From the NCBI RefSeq assembly GCF_958450345.1, contig NC_088780.1, forward strand, positions 67,293,533 to 67,357,532: a stretch of DNA of 64,000 nt, in the 5' to 3' direction. Source of the DNA: Calliphora vicina (taxonomy: Eukaryota; Arthropoda; Insecta; Diptera; Calliphoridae). Position 1 is the stretch's first letter. Every line of letters begins with the position of its first letter. Positions 35,382 to 44,999 of the stretch are shown in pieces. A program made the position numbers and the translations under genes. Under the pieces are notes generated by a model that did not search any database, had not been told where the DNA came from, and saw only the letters and a program-made list of their open reading frames with translations.

Positions 35382-36453
35382 TTGGGACTCAATTCTGACA
35401 ATTGCACGTGAAAGTAGCCCCAAAAATAAGAACTTCTGCATCATTAGTTTTGTCAAGTTGGCTGCCGTAATAATTTAATGACCATACGAATTTTTTTCCT
35501 CAAGGTGGATTTTATATACCGTACGGAATATCTCTTTTGTGGCTGAAGCAAAATTATAGATATTGAATAGTAGAAAAAAAGTACGGAACATACCTACCCG
35601 AAAAAGGTGCACCCAGTGCCTTAAAAATCGCAAAAATGGCCATTTTTTAAATTTTTCACCTTTTTTGCTCAATAACTGGATTACAAATCCAATTATGGAC
35701 CGATCACCATGAAATTAGGTCGTGTGATTTGTGTCTATATGAAAGTTATTTATCGTGAATTTTGTATGTATACCATAATAACATTTTTTGAGATGAATTT
35801 TGTATATATAAAACATATTTTGAGCGAAATTTGTGTAGATACATATATAAATTAAACATTTATGACCGATAAAGTCCAATTTCGGGAGGGCATTGGTATG
35901 GGGGCTAGGTGAAATAATGAACCGATTTCAGCCAATTTTAACAGGCTTCGTCCTTAGACCAAACACATTATATGTACCAAATTTTTTTATAATCGGTCCA
36001 TAATTTGTCATAGCTCCCATATAAGACACGCTTCCGAAAATCACTTTAAAGTGCATAAATCTGTAAAAAAATATGGTATACATACAATATTCATGATAAA
36101 TAACTTTCATATAGACACAAATCACACGACCTAATTTCATGGTGATCGGTCCATAATTCGATTTTTGCGATTTTTAAGGCACTGGGTGCACATTTTTCGG
36201 GTAGGTATGTTCCGTACTTTTTTTCTACTATTCAATATCTACAACTTTGATCCAGCCACAAAAGAGATATTCCGTACTGTATACGAGATATAACCGTGCT
36301 AAAATATAGAAAAAGTGATAAAAATCCACCTTGAGGAAAAAAAATTCGTATGGCCATTAAATTATTACGGCAGCCAACTTGACAAAACTAATGATGCAGA
36401 AGTTCTTATTCTTGGGGCTACTTTCACGTGCAATTGTCAGAATTAAGTCCCAA
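35382..36453. mobile_element. Foldback element, second family (1.07 kb)
   Basis: The ends TTGGGACTCAATTCTGACAA and TTGTCAGAATTAAGTCCCAA lead arms of at least 300 bp (GCACGTGAAAGTAGCCCC, CTCAAGGTGGATTTT, AAAAGTACGGAACATACCTA), repeated in reverse on the right. The centre holds the GGACCGATCACCATGAAATT and TATATGAAAGTTATT unit that is tandemly repeated at 461-1130. No ORF has meaning here. No target duplication was read. Confidence 0.8.
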
Positions 36454-37547
36454 AGCAATGAACTGAAAAATGTTGTACTATGTAATATAATTTAAGTTTT
36501 TACTGAAAGAAAATTTGACCACGCCTACTTTTTTTTACGATTTATCCGAAAACGGCTGCTGTATATTTTGTTAATTTTTGTTAAATAATCGTAGTAATCC
36601 AATTTAAGTTTTTAATAAAACAAAAATTAACGACATATGATATATTAAAATCGCAGAACGCATTGACGGATTTTGGTAATTTTTTGTTTAAATGTTCGCA
36701 ATAGTGCACAAAAGTGTTTTACAGAAAGAAAAATTGTCCACGCCCACTTATCAAATACATCTGCAAATATGTAACCAAATGCAATGACTTGGCTGAGTTA
36801 GTGCGGAAAATTCCAACGATGAAGTCAATCAACTTCAAATGGGCCGCTATGTTAGCAGTAATGAAGCAATTTTGCGCATTTTTCATTTACCATTCATGAA
36901 AGACATCCAGCTGCTGGAAAATCTGGAAAATGTCCAAAAAGTGTACTTTACTGAGGAGAATGTATTACAGCGAGTTGGTCGAACGCCATCTACAACATTG
37001 ACCAGATGTTTAGAAATGTGCCCGAACGCTGCTTACTCCGAAATGCCAAGATATTACTTGGAATCATTCGACAAAGAAATTTCAACGGCGAAAACAAGGA
37101 AATCCAGTTCCACGTTTCCCCCATTTATTTTTATACGACGTATTAGGTCCCATTTACACAGTCCATCCAAGAAACGATGAGTGTTTCTATTTGCGTTTGC
37201 TATTAGTCAACGTTCGTGGACCGACATCATTCCGAGATTTACGAACTATAAATGTTGAATTGTGTAACGTATAGAGAAGCATGTCAACGCATGCGATTGT
37301 TAGATAATGACACTCATTGGAAATAATAACTCGGAGATGCAGTGCTTTCGTAAAATGCTCATCAAATAAAAAAAATAAAGAACTGGCCACTTAAAATCCG
37401 TACGCACTGTAGTAATCATAACAAAGCTCCCAATTATCAAAATGGAAAAAGATTTACATACATATGTTTTTAACAACAAATCTACCGCTTTTCTACAATG
37501 AATTGCAAGTCATTATGTTTAGTTTTAAAAAGTGTAGACACAATGGA

Positions 37548-38412
37548 AAAAGAAGCTAGTGATAAAATTGTGCACAAATATCTAGAAAATCCGACTTTGG
37601 CGTGTTAAAAGAAACCCAAAATCTGATTTTTGGCAGATATCAGGTCAGAAATTTTACATCTCGGCAGCTCGAGGTTGTGTGGTCTTTAAATATGAATACG
37701 TAAAATTGAACAAAGAAGGTTAGAAGAGTCAAGATTTTCAGAAATGTTTTTAAAGAATTTTCAGAATTATATATAAAAAAGATAGTTTGGAAAAGCGATT
37801 GTTGTCATTTATAAGACATCTCGCATCTGATACAAAGTTTTAGTCAAGTTGTCATTACTCAATGACAAGTTGTCATTACTCAAATACAACTATGAAGTGG
37901 TATAATCAGAATAATGGACCTTTTCGGAAATACATCACTGCGCTGCATTTGATGCGCATCTGTGATTAGTTTGCGATGCTCATGCAAATCAGCTGATGCT
38001 GATGCGCAGACAATGTGATGCTTTTGTGCTGCTTGTTTGATGGGTTTTTGCACTTCATATATTTTACTGTTACTCATGACATTTACAGTGTTGGCAACTT
38101 TTGCATTTTAGAATGTACTGCGCATCAGATGCAGCGCAGTGATGCATTTCCGAAAAGGCCCAATATTGATGTTATAGCAAAACACATCAATTAAACAAAT
38201 TGCCCAAATCTTCGTCCAATCGAGATATATTGGAGAATTGTTAAACGTAAATTGAAAAAGAGTGCAGGTACAGTAAATAACCAGATTTTGATGAGAACAA
38301 AGTGGAATAAATATGCTGGAATAACGGTAGAAGTGGGAAGTAAAGTTGTGCAGCTATTAATAGGAGGCATAAAAAGAAAGGCCAGAAAATGTATTCGAAA
38401 CAAAGACACATA
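37548..38412 (+). pseudogene. Tc1/mariner transposase remnant
   Basis: N-terminal words are ASDKIVHKYLENPTLAC near 37555. The C-terminal catalytic part is WYNQNN/IDVIAKHIN (split by a MITE at 37916-38161), then a stop, then NCPNLRPIEIYWRIVKRKLK (38197), whose Glu before YW is the third acid of the DDE/D triad in this superfamily. A 21-bp tandem duplication (37844-37882) and several stops are present. Much of the middle is lost. Confidence 0.65.
37916..38161. mobile_element. MITE with AAT duplication inside the Tc1/mariner relic
   Basis: The ends GGACCTTTTCGGAAATACAT and ATGCATTTCCGAAAAGGCCC are inverted with two or three mismatches and extend through CACTGCGCTGCAT...GATGCGCA. AAT flanks each side (37913-37915, 38162-38164). 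Removing 246 bp plus one AAT rejoins the transposase codons. It has no ORF. A 3-bp duplication suggests PIF/Harbinger or a relative, but the usual TWA target is not met. Confidence 0.75.
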
Positions 38413-38771
38413 AACCTGCAGTTATATTTTTTTAAAGCTTAATAATTTACCTTTAATTTCATGTATACAATGTTAACATACGTTGTTTCATTTAAAAGTT
38501 ATGCTCGTTTTAATCAGTCCGGATTTTAAGTGGCCACTTCATTATGTACATCTAAACATATGGGAATCAAGTTGAGATAAACCGACTGATTTGTGAAGTA
38601 AGTACAAAGATGCCATGTGTGATGATATTTTGCATCAGATGCGTATTAGAAATCAAATCCAAATTTGCAACTGGGCGAGGAAATTTTTCAACGAGGCTTT
38701 GATATTAATTGAGCATAAAGAAATAAACACAGATGGCGACATGGCTCTCTTAAAAAATTCTCTTAAGCTTA

Positions 38772-39270
38772 GTGACGTCAACAGTGACCCAAACTGATTG
38801 TATTATATCTGTTGAAAATTGTATGTGATTTAGAATGGAAAAGTCAATAATTATGTTTAAAAGTTATTTATGTTTAATAAAATAAAAAGTAGTTTAGGTT
38901 TTATGTTATTAGACATATTTTACTTCATTAATTTTCAATATTTTTGCTATATTTTAGTTCACGATTTTGATTTTTTATTATTATCTTATATATAAATAGG
39001 CCACACGTTTTTTTGTGGTACACTTTTAAGTATGTTATTGTCCACCAATATTGATGAAACATATTTGGTTTAAACGGTTATTTTCTCTAGATTTGCAGAA
39101 CATAATTTTTTTTTAAATTCTTTCCATAAAAGTGGTAAGAAGCGTTTAAAAGTGATCGAATTTCGGCCACCGGGCGTTCCTAGTTATAATTATTGCAATT
39201 TTTGAAATTTCATATAAAAAGTAAGTATTTTACATTCAAAACATAAGAAAAGGGTCACTGTTGACGTCAC
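38772..39270. mobile_element. TIR element (about 499 bp) inside the Helitron
   Basis: GTGACGTCAACAGTGACCC (38772) and GGGTCACTGTTGACGTCAC (to 39270) are exact 19-bp inverted repeats. The sequence between them has no ORF of note. The helicase frame is broken on either side. The target duplication is unclear. Confidence 0.7.
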
Positions 39271-39422
39271 GAAAAAAGAGTAAAAGAGTACACTAAAATA
39301 ACGGAATTGTCGATGTCGCAATCTTGTTTATTTCATTCATGTTAATTGAGGACATGTGATTGATGTCGAAAAAGGTATTATCTGAGTTAGGCATGACAGC
39401 TCTCAATCGTCCGATGCACGAC

Positions 39423-39512
39423 GCATTTAATCAAGAGTTGAGACGCGAAAAACAATTTGATTGCGATGCATTTAATCAAGAGTTGCGACGCGAAAAACAA
39501 TTTGAAGTAAAT
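39423..39512 (+). repeat. 45-bp tandem duplication within helicase sequence
   Basis: GCATTTAATCAAGAGTTG...GACGCGAAAAACAATTTGA occurs at 39423 and again 45 bases later, differing at one visible site. The unit is a multiple of three, so it would have duplicated 15 residues (AFNQELRREKQFD...) in frame. Confidence 0.8.
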
Positions 39513-40675
39513 TGATCGTGATTGAAACTGGACGTGTTTTATTTTTACTCCGAGTTAATTCGTTATTTAATGTATCGGAAAATAAATATAAATATCTCCT
39601 GTTTATTATTTACGCGAAAGGACGCTTTTATTTTAATAATATTATTAAATAAAAAAAATCAAAACAACAACTAAAGACAAATAAGTACAGAAAATTCTTT
39701 ATATTTTTTTGTGCATTGACTATTAAATAAAGATCAAGAGTGTTTAAGAAAGTAATTACAAATACTCTTTAATGAGTCTCTTTAACGAAAACAGTGAGCG
39801 AAGGTTAAGTGTAAACGGCAGAAATGCATACGTTACAGTTAATGTAGGTGAAAAAAATATAAACAAAACAAACAGAAGAATAGATGACAACTTGTTGTCC
39901 CAAGTCTTCGAAAGCGGCACCCTTGGCTAAATTATATAAGGATAGTGAACATGCTAGACTAAACAATGAAAATCGTGTTTCTATTCTGGAATGTGAAACA
40001 GTTGAACCAGTAAATAAAATTACCTTTACAAAACCACATCCTATTTACTTGAGAGAAAATAATTCAAATTCACTGGTTCAGAGCCTGATCTCATTAATAG
40101 GAGAGAACTCTTTTTACGTTATCCCAATCAAGAAAGGCACGATTCATGAAACTAAAATACAGGTCAATAGTGAAAACGATTATAGAAAGGTTGTAACTTA
40201 TTTTGAAACTCAAAAGAAAAGTTTTTACACTTATCAGCTGAAAGGAAGCAAGGGTCTACAAGTTGTAATAAAGGGTATTGACTATAAGTTGAACCACTCG
40301 AAATAAAGCAAAGCTTAGAAGATAAAGGCTTAAAGACAAAAAATGTGATAAATATTAGAAATCGCGAAAAAAAAACCCAACCACTCTTCCGTGTTGAACT
40401 TGACATAAACCTTAAAAAAGTTAAACAAATCCCATATATAAGATGAAGTACTTATTGCATCGTAAAATTACGGTAGAAGAACCACACAAACGATTTGGCC
40501 CCGTCCAATGTATGAATTGCCACGAATATGGACACACCAAGGCATATTGCAAATTGCCACCAGTTGTGTTATTTGCGGGGAGTTGCATAACACGTCCCAA
40601 TGTAACAAATCCTAAAATAAAAAAATGCAGCAATTGCGGAGGTAACCACACAGCAAACTACAGGGGTTGTCCTGT
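39505..40675 (+). mobile_element. Jockey-B fragment 1 (5' UTR and most of ORF1) in the Helitron
   Basis: The 5' UTR carries GGACGTGTTTTATTTT at 39530, shared with jockey B at 47926. ORF1 follows from ATG 39772. The fragment stops at GCPV (40675) with no A tail and passes directly into helicase sequence (RTAHSALKL). A 5' piece of a jockey element without its 3' end cannot be a simple insertion, so deletion after insertion or recombination is needed. Confidence 0.7.
39772..40675 (+). pseudogene. Jockey-B ORF1, copy 1 (internally deleted)
   Basis: It starts ATGAGTCTCTTTAACGAAAA (MSLFNENSERRLSVNGRNAY). At 39885 about 270 bp present in copy 2 are missing, between the segment ending NRRID and the CCCAAGTCTTCGAAAGC stretch. 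The gag core follows (PIYLRENNSNSLVQSLISLI, FYTYQLKGSKGLQVVIKGID). A frame break lies near 40290. The knuckles CMNCHEYGHTKAYCKLPP (40510) and CSNCGGNHTANYRGCP (40627) come last. ORF2 is absent. Confidence 0.75.
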
Positions 40676-41172
40676 CGAACTGCTCATTCAGCACTCAAGT
40701 TGCCATTGAATATGCGAATCAATGAAAATCCAACATGCAACGTTTCCAAGAACAGTGAGATGGCCAAAGTTTTGCAGCAAGCAAAATTATCGTTTGGGAT
40801 GACGTTGCAATATTTTCGAAACAATCAAAGCGGGTTGCGGTGTTCCCGTGTTGGAACACCATCAGCATTATTTGTTTACATGCCAGACAACAACAAAAAA
40901 TGTCGTGTATTATAGAGCATTGCACTCAACGACATTATGATATCACAGCAAAACAATCGAAAAAAAGTATTTCTTTATTTTAATTGGTTACCTGAACATA
41001 GATCTTTAAATTAAAATGTAAATAAAACACCTTAAGATTCGTTGTACATACATACAAAAATACGGTTTCTTCTCTTTTTAACTATTTTTACACATTTTAA
41101 ACAGATTCTCACAAATTCACAAATCGAACTTTTTTCTAATTTGGACAGGACAACGTCTGTCGGGTCAGCTAG

Positions 41173-41370
41173 TATCAAATAAACATGAGAATGTCATGAG
41201 TGCAACATGGAATGTCACTGGTGCATCCTATCATACAAAGGAAATTGAAACTTTCCTAAAATTCAAATATCCGAAACACATTTCACAGCCAAAACTTTGT
41301 TTAAATTAAAAATTGTTAACATGTACAAGCAAATCATCCTAGCGGTAAAGCACATGCTGCACAGTGGGAG
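41173..41370 (+). pseudogene. Jockey-C ORF2 start, right side of the Helitron
   Basis: In shifting frames the plus strand reads like a jockey endonuclease start: ATWNVTGASYHTKEIETFLK (41208-41265), then a degenerate SETHF-like part and NHPSGKAHA (41330-41355). Together with the ORF1 tail ending near 35140 it shows that the Helitron landed between ORF1 and ORF2. It fades at about 41370. Confidence 0.6.
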
Positions 41371-41660
41371 ACTGAGAAAAAAAGTGGAAATAAATCTGTA
41401 ACTTCTAAACAAATAGAACAGACCGGCTATAGATTAGGTGTTGATAAATTTAAGTTTTTAATTTGGGCTTATAACACTAAGGGGGCGGTGAGCCACAATG
41501 CCCCTAAGTGGGGCACCTCGGGTATATCATGAATTAAAAATGATGGCAAATTTTTATTTGCCCATATATATAAAAGTTTTTTATAAATATGGGATCTACT
41601 AGACGAAATCTAGCCATATAATATCTCTTATAGTTTACGAGTTAATCGCATTTTTTAACG
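41371..41660. other. Unassigned stretch with a GC-rich hairpin
   Basis: No coding was recognised. The hairpin GCCCCTAAGTGGGGC lies at about 41500-41515, inside an unusually GC-rich 60-base patch (GGGGGCGGTGAGCCACAATG before it, ACCTCGGG after). The rest is AT-rich. Confidence 0.4.
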
Positions 41661-41953
41661 TTTTTTTTTAAAGACAATAAGTAATAAAATCTTATAATTA
41701 AAATTAAAACTAAATGCTCTATGACAGGAGCGTTGATGTACATATGGGCCACATCTTAGCTGGGTGGTAGATCGGCTCTACGAAGCCTTGATCTTGTTTG
41801 GGTCTGTGTGAGATGTGTTGCAAGCGGGTTCGAGTGGTTCCTTAATTTCATGATGTATTTCTCACGGACATTCTTGAATTCATCTTTAACTAACGGTACT
41901 TGTAGGTCTCTATGGATGTTCTCATTTCTTATGTACCAAGGTGCACCTGTCAT

Positions 41954-42735
41954 CATTGGCGTAGATAGGGGGGTGCTGGGGTGGGCAAAACCACCCCAGA
42001 CTCGCATCTGCCCACCCCAGATAAAAATTTGGAAAGTCGCAGAAAGATTTTTTTGGATTTGTAGATTGTTCCGTTATGAGATTCCTGTGCCCTAGAACAT
42101 TAATCATGGGGTTTTTGGAACCCAAAAAGTTAAAAAATATTCCAATGCCAATCGTACAACGGAGCACATGTAATGTTTGGTTTTTACAAGCTAAAATAAA
42201 GGAGTCAAATCCGCAAGCCATTTTGGTTCATTGTTTATCCGATAGGCTCAGCGCAAACATTCTTAGCATAGAGACTTTATTCATTCACTTTTCGAAACCA
42301 GAAAATAATAATGATTTAAAAAGCCTAAGCCAAGCTCTTCAAATTAAACAGTATAAAATAAACATCCTTTGCACAACTAGATGGAGTTGTAGATATGAAA
42401 ATTGTAAGTCAGTAATTAAAAATTACGCTGTAATTAAAAGTTTTCTTGAAGATTTTTATATATAATCAACATTAGGTAAAAGTTAAAATCTGGATTTGCC
42501 GGATTCTATTCCTTCAGTTGATTATTGGAAGTTAAATATATAAAAATATTTTATAAAATAAATTAGCAGTTTTAAATATTAAAAATGAAGTAGTTATGTT
42601 AGCAAACTGAATTTTTGTGATATTTTAGTTTTGTTTTAATAAAAAATTATTTTTTTTTTATAAAAAAAATTGTTTATTTTTACTATTTGGAAGGGCACTT
42701 GCCCACCCCAGAAGAATAGTCTAGCTACGCTTATG
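41954..42735 (+). mobile_element. hAT derivative (ZMYM1/DUF4371 type) with 8-bp target duplication
   Basis: The ends CATTGGCGTAGATAG and CTAGCTACGCTTATG are imperfect inverted repeats, flanked by CCTGTCAT at 41946-41953 and 42736-42743. Next to each end is a G/C-rich GGTGGGCA...TGCCCACCCC block. An internal plus-strand piece (42130-42465) reads VHCLSDRLSANIL and ILCTTRWSCRYENCKSVIKN, as in hAT-type transposases of the ZMYM1-like group. At 782 bp it is an internal deletion product and splits the jockey-D RT frame. Confidence 0.85.
42130..42465 (+). pseudogene. hAT (ZMYM1-like) transposase fragment
   Basis: About 110 residues survive: a His-Cys segment (VHCLSDRLSANILSIETLF), then a central part ending in TTRWSCRYENCKSVIKNYAV. 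The T-RWS-RY motif is characteristic of this transposase group. The Asp and Glu catalytic residues elsewhere in the protein are not present. Confidence 0.65.
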
Positions 42736-44110
42736 CCTGTCATTGTCCTAAGAATTCTCGATTGGGCCCTCTGTATAAGTTCAATACTGGAATTACTGGC
42801 CGTTACAAACAATTGGATTCCATATGTCCAGATTGGTTTTAAAACACATTTATACTGGATAACTTTATAGTCAAGGCTTAATTTAGATTGGTGATTGAGT
42901 AACCTAGAGGCTGAGTAAGGCTAGAGGCTCTTAACTTCATGTGAAGTATCTTTGATTCTATATGACGACGCCAAGTAAGTCGTCTATCCAAGTGAATACC
43001 AAGGTATGTAACAGTATCTGTCTGTGGAATTTTTATGTTATTTAGTGTGATAGGTGGATCTCCCCTTCTGAGAGTAAATGTGATGTGTTTACTCTTGAGT
43101 TCATTTACTCGTATTCTCCAGTTATTCAACCATATCTCCACAAGTCTCAGATAATTGGCCATTTTCTTAGAAGCTACCTGCGGATCTGCATGTGAGCTAA
43201 GTATTGCCGTATCATCAGCGAATGTTGATATGGTAAGTCTATAACACACAGGCAAGTCAGAGATATATATAATAAATAATTGGTCCGAGAACACTTCCCT
43301 GTGGAACACCAGCTTTAATTTCATAATTTCCTGTTACATAATAGCAATATTTCACTCTAAAAACTCGGTTTGATATGTATGACATGATGGCAGTAGACAC
43401 TTAATTTTGTGAAATAACCCCTTATGCCACACCTTGTCGAAGGCCTGGGCGATGTCCAAAAAGATAGCACAGCAGTATTTTTTATTATCAAAAGATTTTC
43501 TGATCTATCCAGTCAATCGATTAACTTGTTCAATTGTTCCATGTTGTTCACGAAAACCAAATTGATGAACTGGGATAATATTTTGGTTATTTAAGTATGG
43601 CATAATTTTACATTGCAATATTATCTCAAATAACTTTGATATGCATGGCAGTAGACTTATAGGTCTGTATGAAGACGGCATTGTTAAATCTTTTCCTGGT
43701 TTAGGTATCATTATGATCTGAGCAATTTTCCAATTTGTTGGGAAAACGGTTAGTCTAATGATCGCAGAAAACAATACAGATAGCACGATTATAGCTATAT
43801 TCGGTAGATTTTTAATCATGGATGGCGTAATTTTGTCATATCCTGGAGATTTTTTTGTATTTATGTTATTTTTGATAACTTTTTGAACGTCCTCGGGACT
43901 TACTCTGATATGATCATCCGCTGTCTCATGAACAGGAGGATTTTCCAGTACAAAATCATTGCTGGGTGGATTTGGCTTAAATACATTACGTAGGTGCCAT
44001 TCTTTGGGGCAAAGTGTGTTTCAGAACATCAATTTCCTGATGTTGGAATACTTTTAAGAATTTATTTTCTAATGGACTAGCGTTAAAAACTTTTTGAATG
44101 ATATTGACTT

Positions 44111-44690
44111 TTGTGATTTGTTTCTATGATCGAAATTGATATAGAAAAGTTTCATGGATATTTTCACATCCGATTTGTGCATTGATATCCTTAAGTTTCC
44201 GCCTTTAAGATCTATCGTTACAGTTGTCGACAATTTTGGAGGTCTCCCAAGATTGTTTTGGTTGGTACTTTCTGAAGATACCTGGACAGTAAGTTCGCCC
44301 TTGTATAAAATCTTTGTTTGCTCCATCCAACTTTTTTGTAGTTCTTTGATATTTTATGTTCCAAGTCTAATTGTATTTCGATGCTGCATGAATATAAGAT
44401 TACGTTTCTTTGAACGTAACTTAGAACATCTTCCCGCTTTTTATTTTTAAAATACTTTCAGACAATTTCTTATAGTTGAAGCTCTCCATGTTTTATAAAA
44501 AATGTATTGTTATATATAACAGCAACTGAGTTTATATTTATAGCATTCATCCTCTTCATACAATACGTTATAATAAGTTTCTATGTAGCATAAATTAGTA
44601 CAATAAAAAATTGTTAAAAACTAATAAGGGCTAAAAATAGGTAAAATATTAAAAAAAAATAAAAAGTAGTAAGTTGTGCAGTACAATATG
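44111..44690. other. Unassigned stretch between jockey D and a gypsy pol relic
   Basis: Two overlapping ORFs, minus 44069-44326 and plus 44154-44450, cover part of it. The minus one contains NLGRPPKLSTTVTIDLKGG, with a GRPPK AT-hook-like word, but I recognise no family. It could be coding relic of an unlisted transposon. Confidence 0.25.
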
Positions 44691-44999
44691 TTCGTCGCCA
44701 CATCAATCCCCTCTCCAATTATTTTATCAAAACTAACCGTGATCTATATAAGCTGGTTTAATTCGCTCTATCGAAATGGTATCTTATCTTTTTCCCATTT
44801 TTATCGTAAAGTATTTTGGTTTTTATTAATAGATGGCCAAACGTTTGTTTGCTCGGATACCAGGATGATGTAAATTATGATTTTTTTCGAAAACTTCTCT
44901 TCTCATTGTTTTTGGTATAAACGGTCTTACGTTCTTTGATGATATATCGCAATATATTTCGATAGAGGAATCCGGAACACTAATTTTTTCAAATTTAGT

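Larger units (their letters stand above)
37378..38542 (+). mobile_element. Tc1/mariner relic inside the Helitron
   Basis: The ends share TGGCCACTTAAAATCCG as inverted repeats (left 37384, right 38521-38537), extended to about 23 bp with mismatches. TA stands at 37376-37377 and 38543-38544. Helitron coding resumes after it (MCDDILHQMRIRN at 38615), which supports an insertion. The superfamily is supported by the transposase remnants inside. Confidence 0.7.
36700..40915 (+). pseudogene. Helitron Rep/helicase ORF, in dispersed fragments
   Basis: Plus strand, several frames. IKYICKYVTKCNDLAE and GRYVSSNEAI lie at 36745-36890, TEENVLQRVGRTPSTTLT at 36950, SEMPRYYLES near 37050, then HPRNDECFYLRLLLVNVRGP near 37170 and TSFRDLRTINVE. 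After the Tc1 relic comes MCDDILHQMRIRNQ (38615) and NEALILIE; then GMTA and RPMHDAFNQELRREKQFD (39390-39460); then RTAHSALKLPLNM (40676) and the C-terminal SRVGTPSALFVYMPDN (40840). In the family this is the HUH-Rep plus Pif1-type helicase that drives rolling-circle transposition. The Rep catalytic part and the Walker A segment were not found, so it is dead. Confidence 0.8.
35155..41172 (+). mobile_element. Helitron (Rep/helicase-derived), heavily nested
   Basis: It starts TCTTGTATATAAATAAAAAT after an A and ends AACGTCTGTCGGGTCAGCTAG before a T, so it follows Helitron rules (TC...CTAG, A/T insertion). Rep/helicase fragments lie at about 36700-37360, 38560-38770, 39340-39510 and 40676-40915. 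Insertions inside are a foldback element (35382), a Tc1/mariner relic (37378), a TIR element (38772) and a jockey-B fragment (39505). The target is the ORF1-ORF2 junction of jockey C. Confidence 0.8.
41756..44060 (-). pseudogene. Jockey-D ORF2 (RT), split by a hAT element
   Basis: The EN start has FQHQEIDVL near 44030. The linker reads KKSPGYDKITPSMIKNLPNI (frame change near 43820). RT pieces are 43819-43505 (PKPGKDLTMPSSYRPISLL, IPVHQFGFREQHGTIEQV), degenerate 43505-43330 (AFDKVWH-like), and 43324-42878 (TFADDTAILSSH near 43215, WLNNWRIRVNELK). The C-terminal part is 42870-42744 and 41945-41756 (TMTGAPWYIRNENIHRDLQ). Several frame breaks are present in addition to the insertion. Confidence 0.8.
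41661..44110 (-). mobile_element. Jockey-clade element D, internally deleted
   Basis: Minus strand. The 3' tail is near 41661-41680 (plus-strand T run). The RT C-terminus, RT core and a short endonuclease start (44110-44000) follow upstream. The EN body is missing, so the EN start is joined to the linker before the RT. A hAT derivative (41954-42735) is inserted in the C-terminal part. It shares about half its residues with jockey A where both can be read, so it is a distinct family. Confidence 0.75.
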
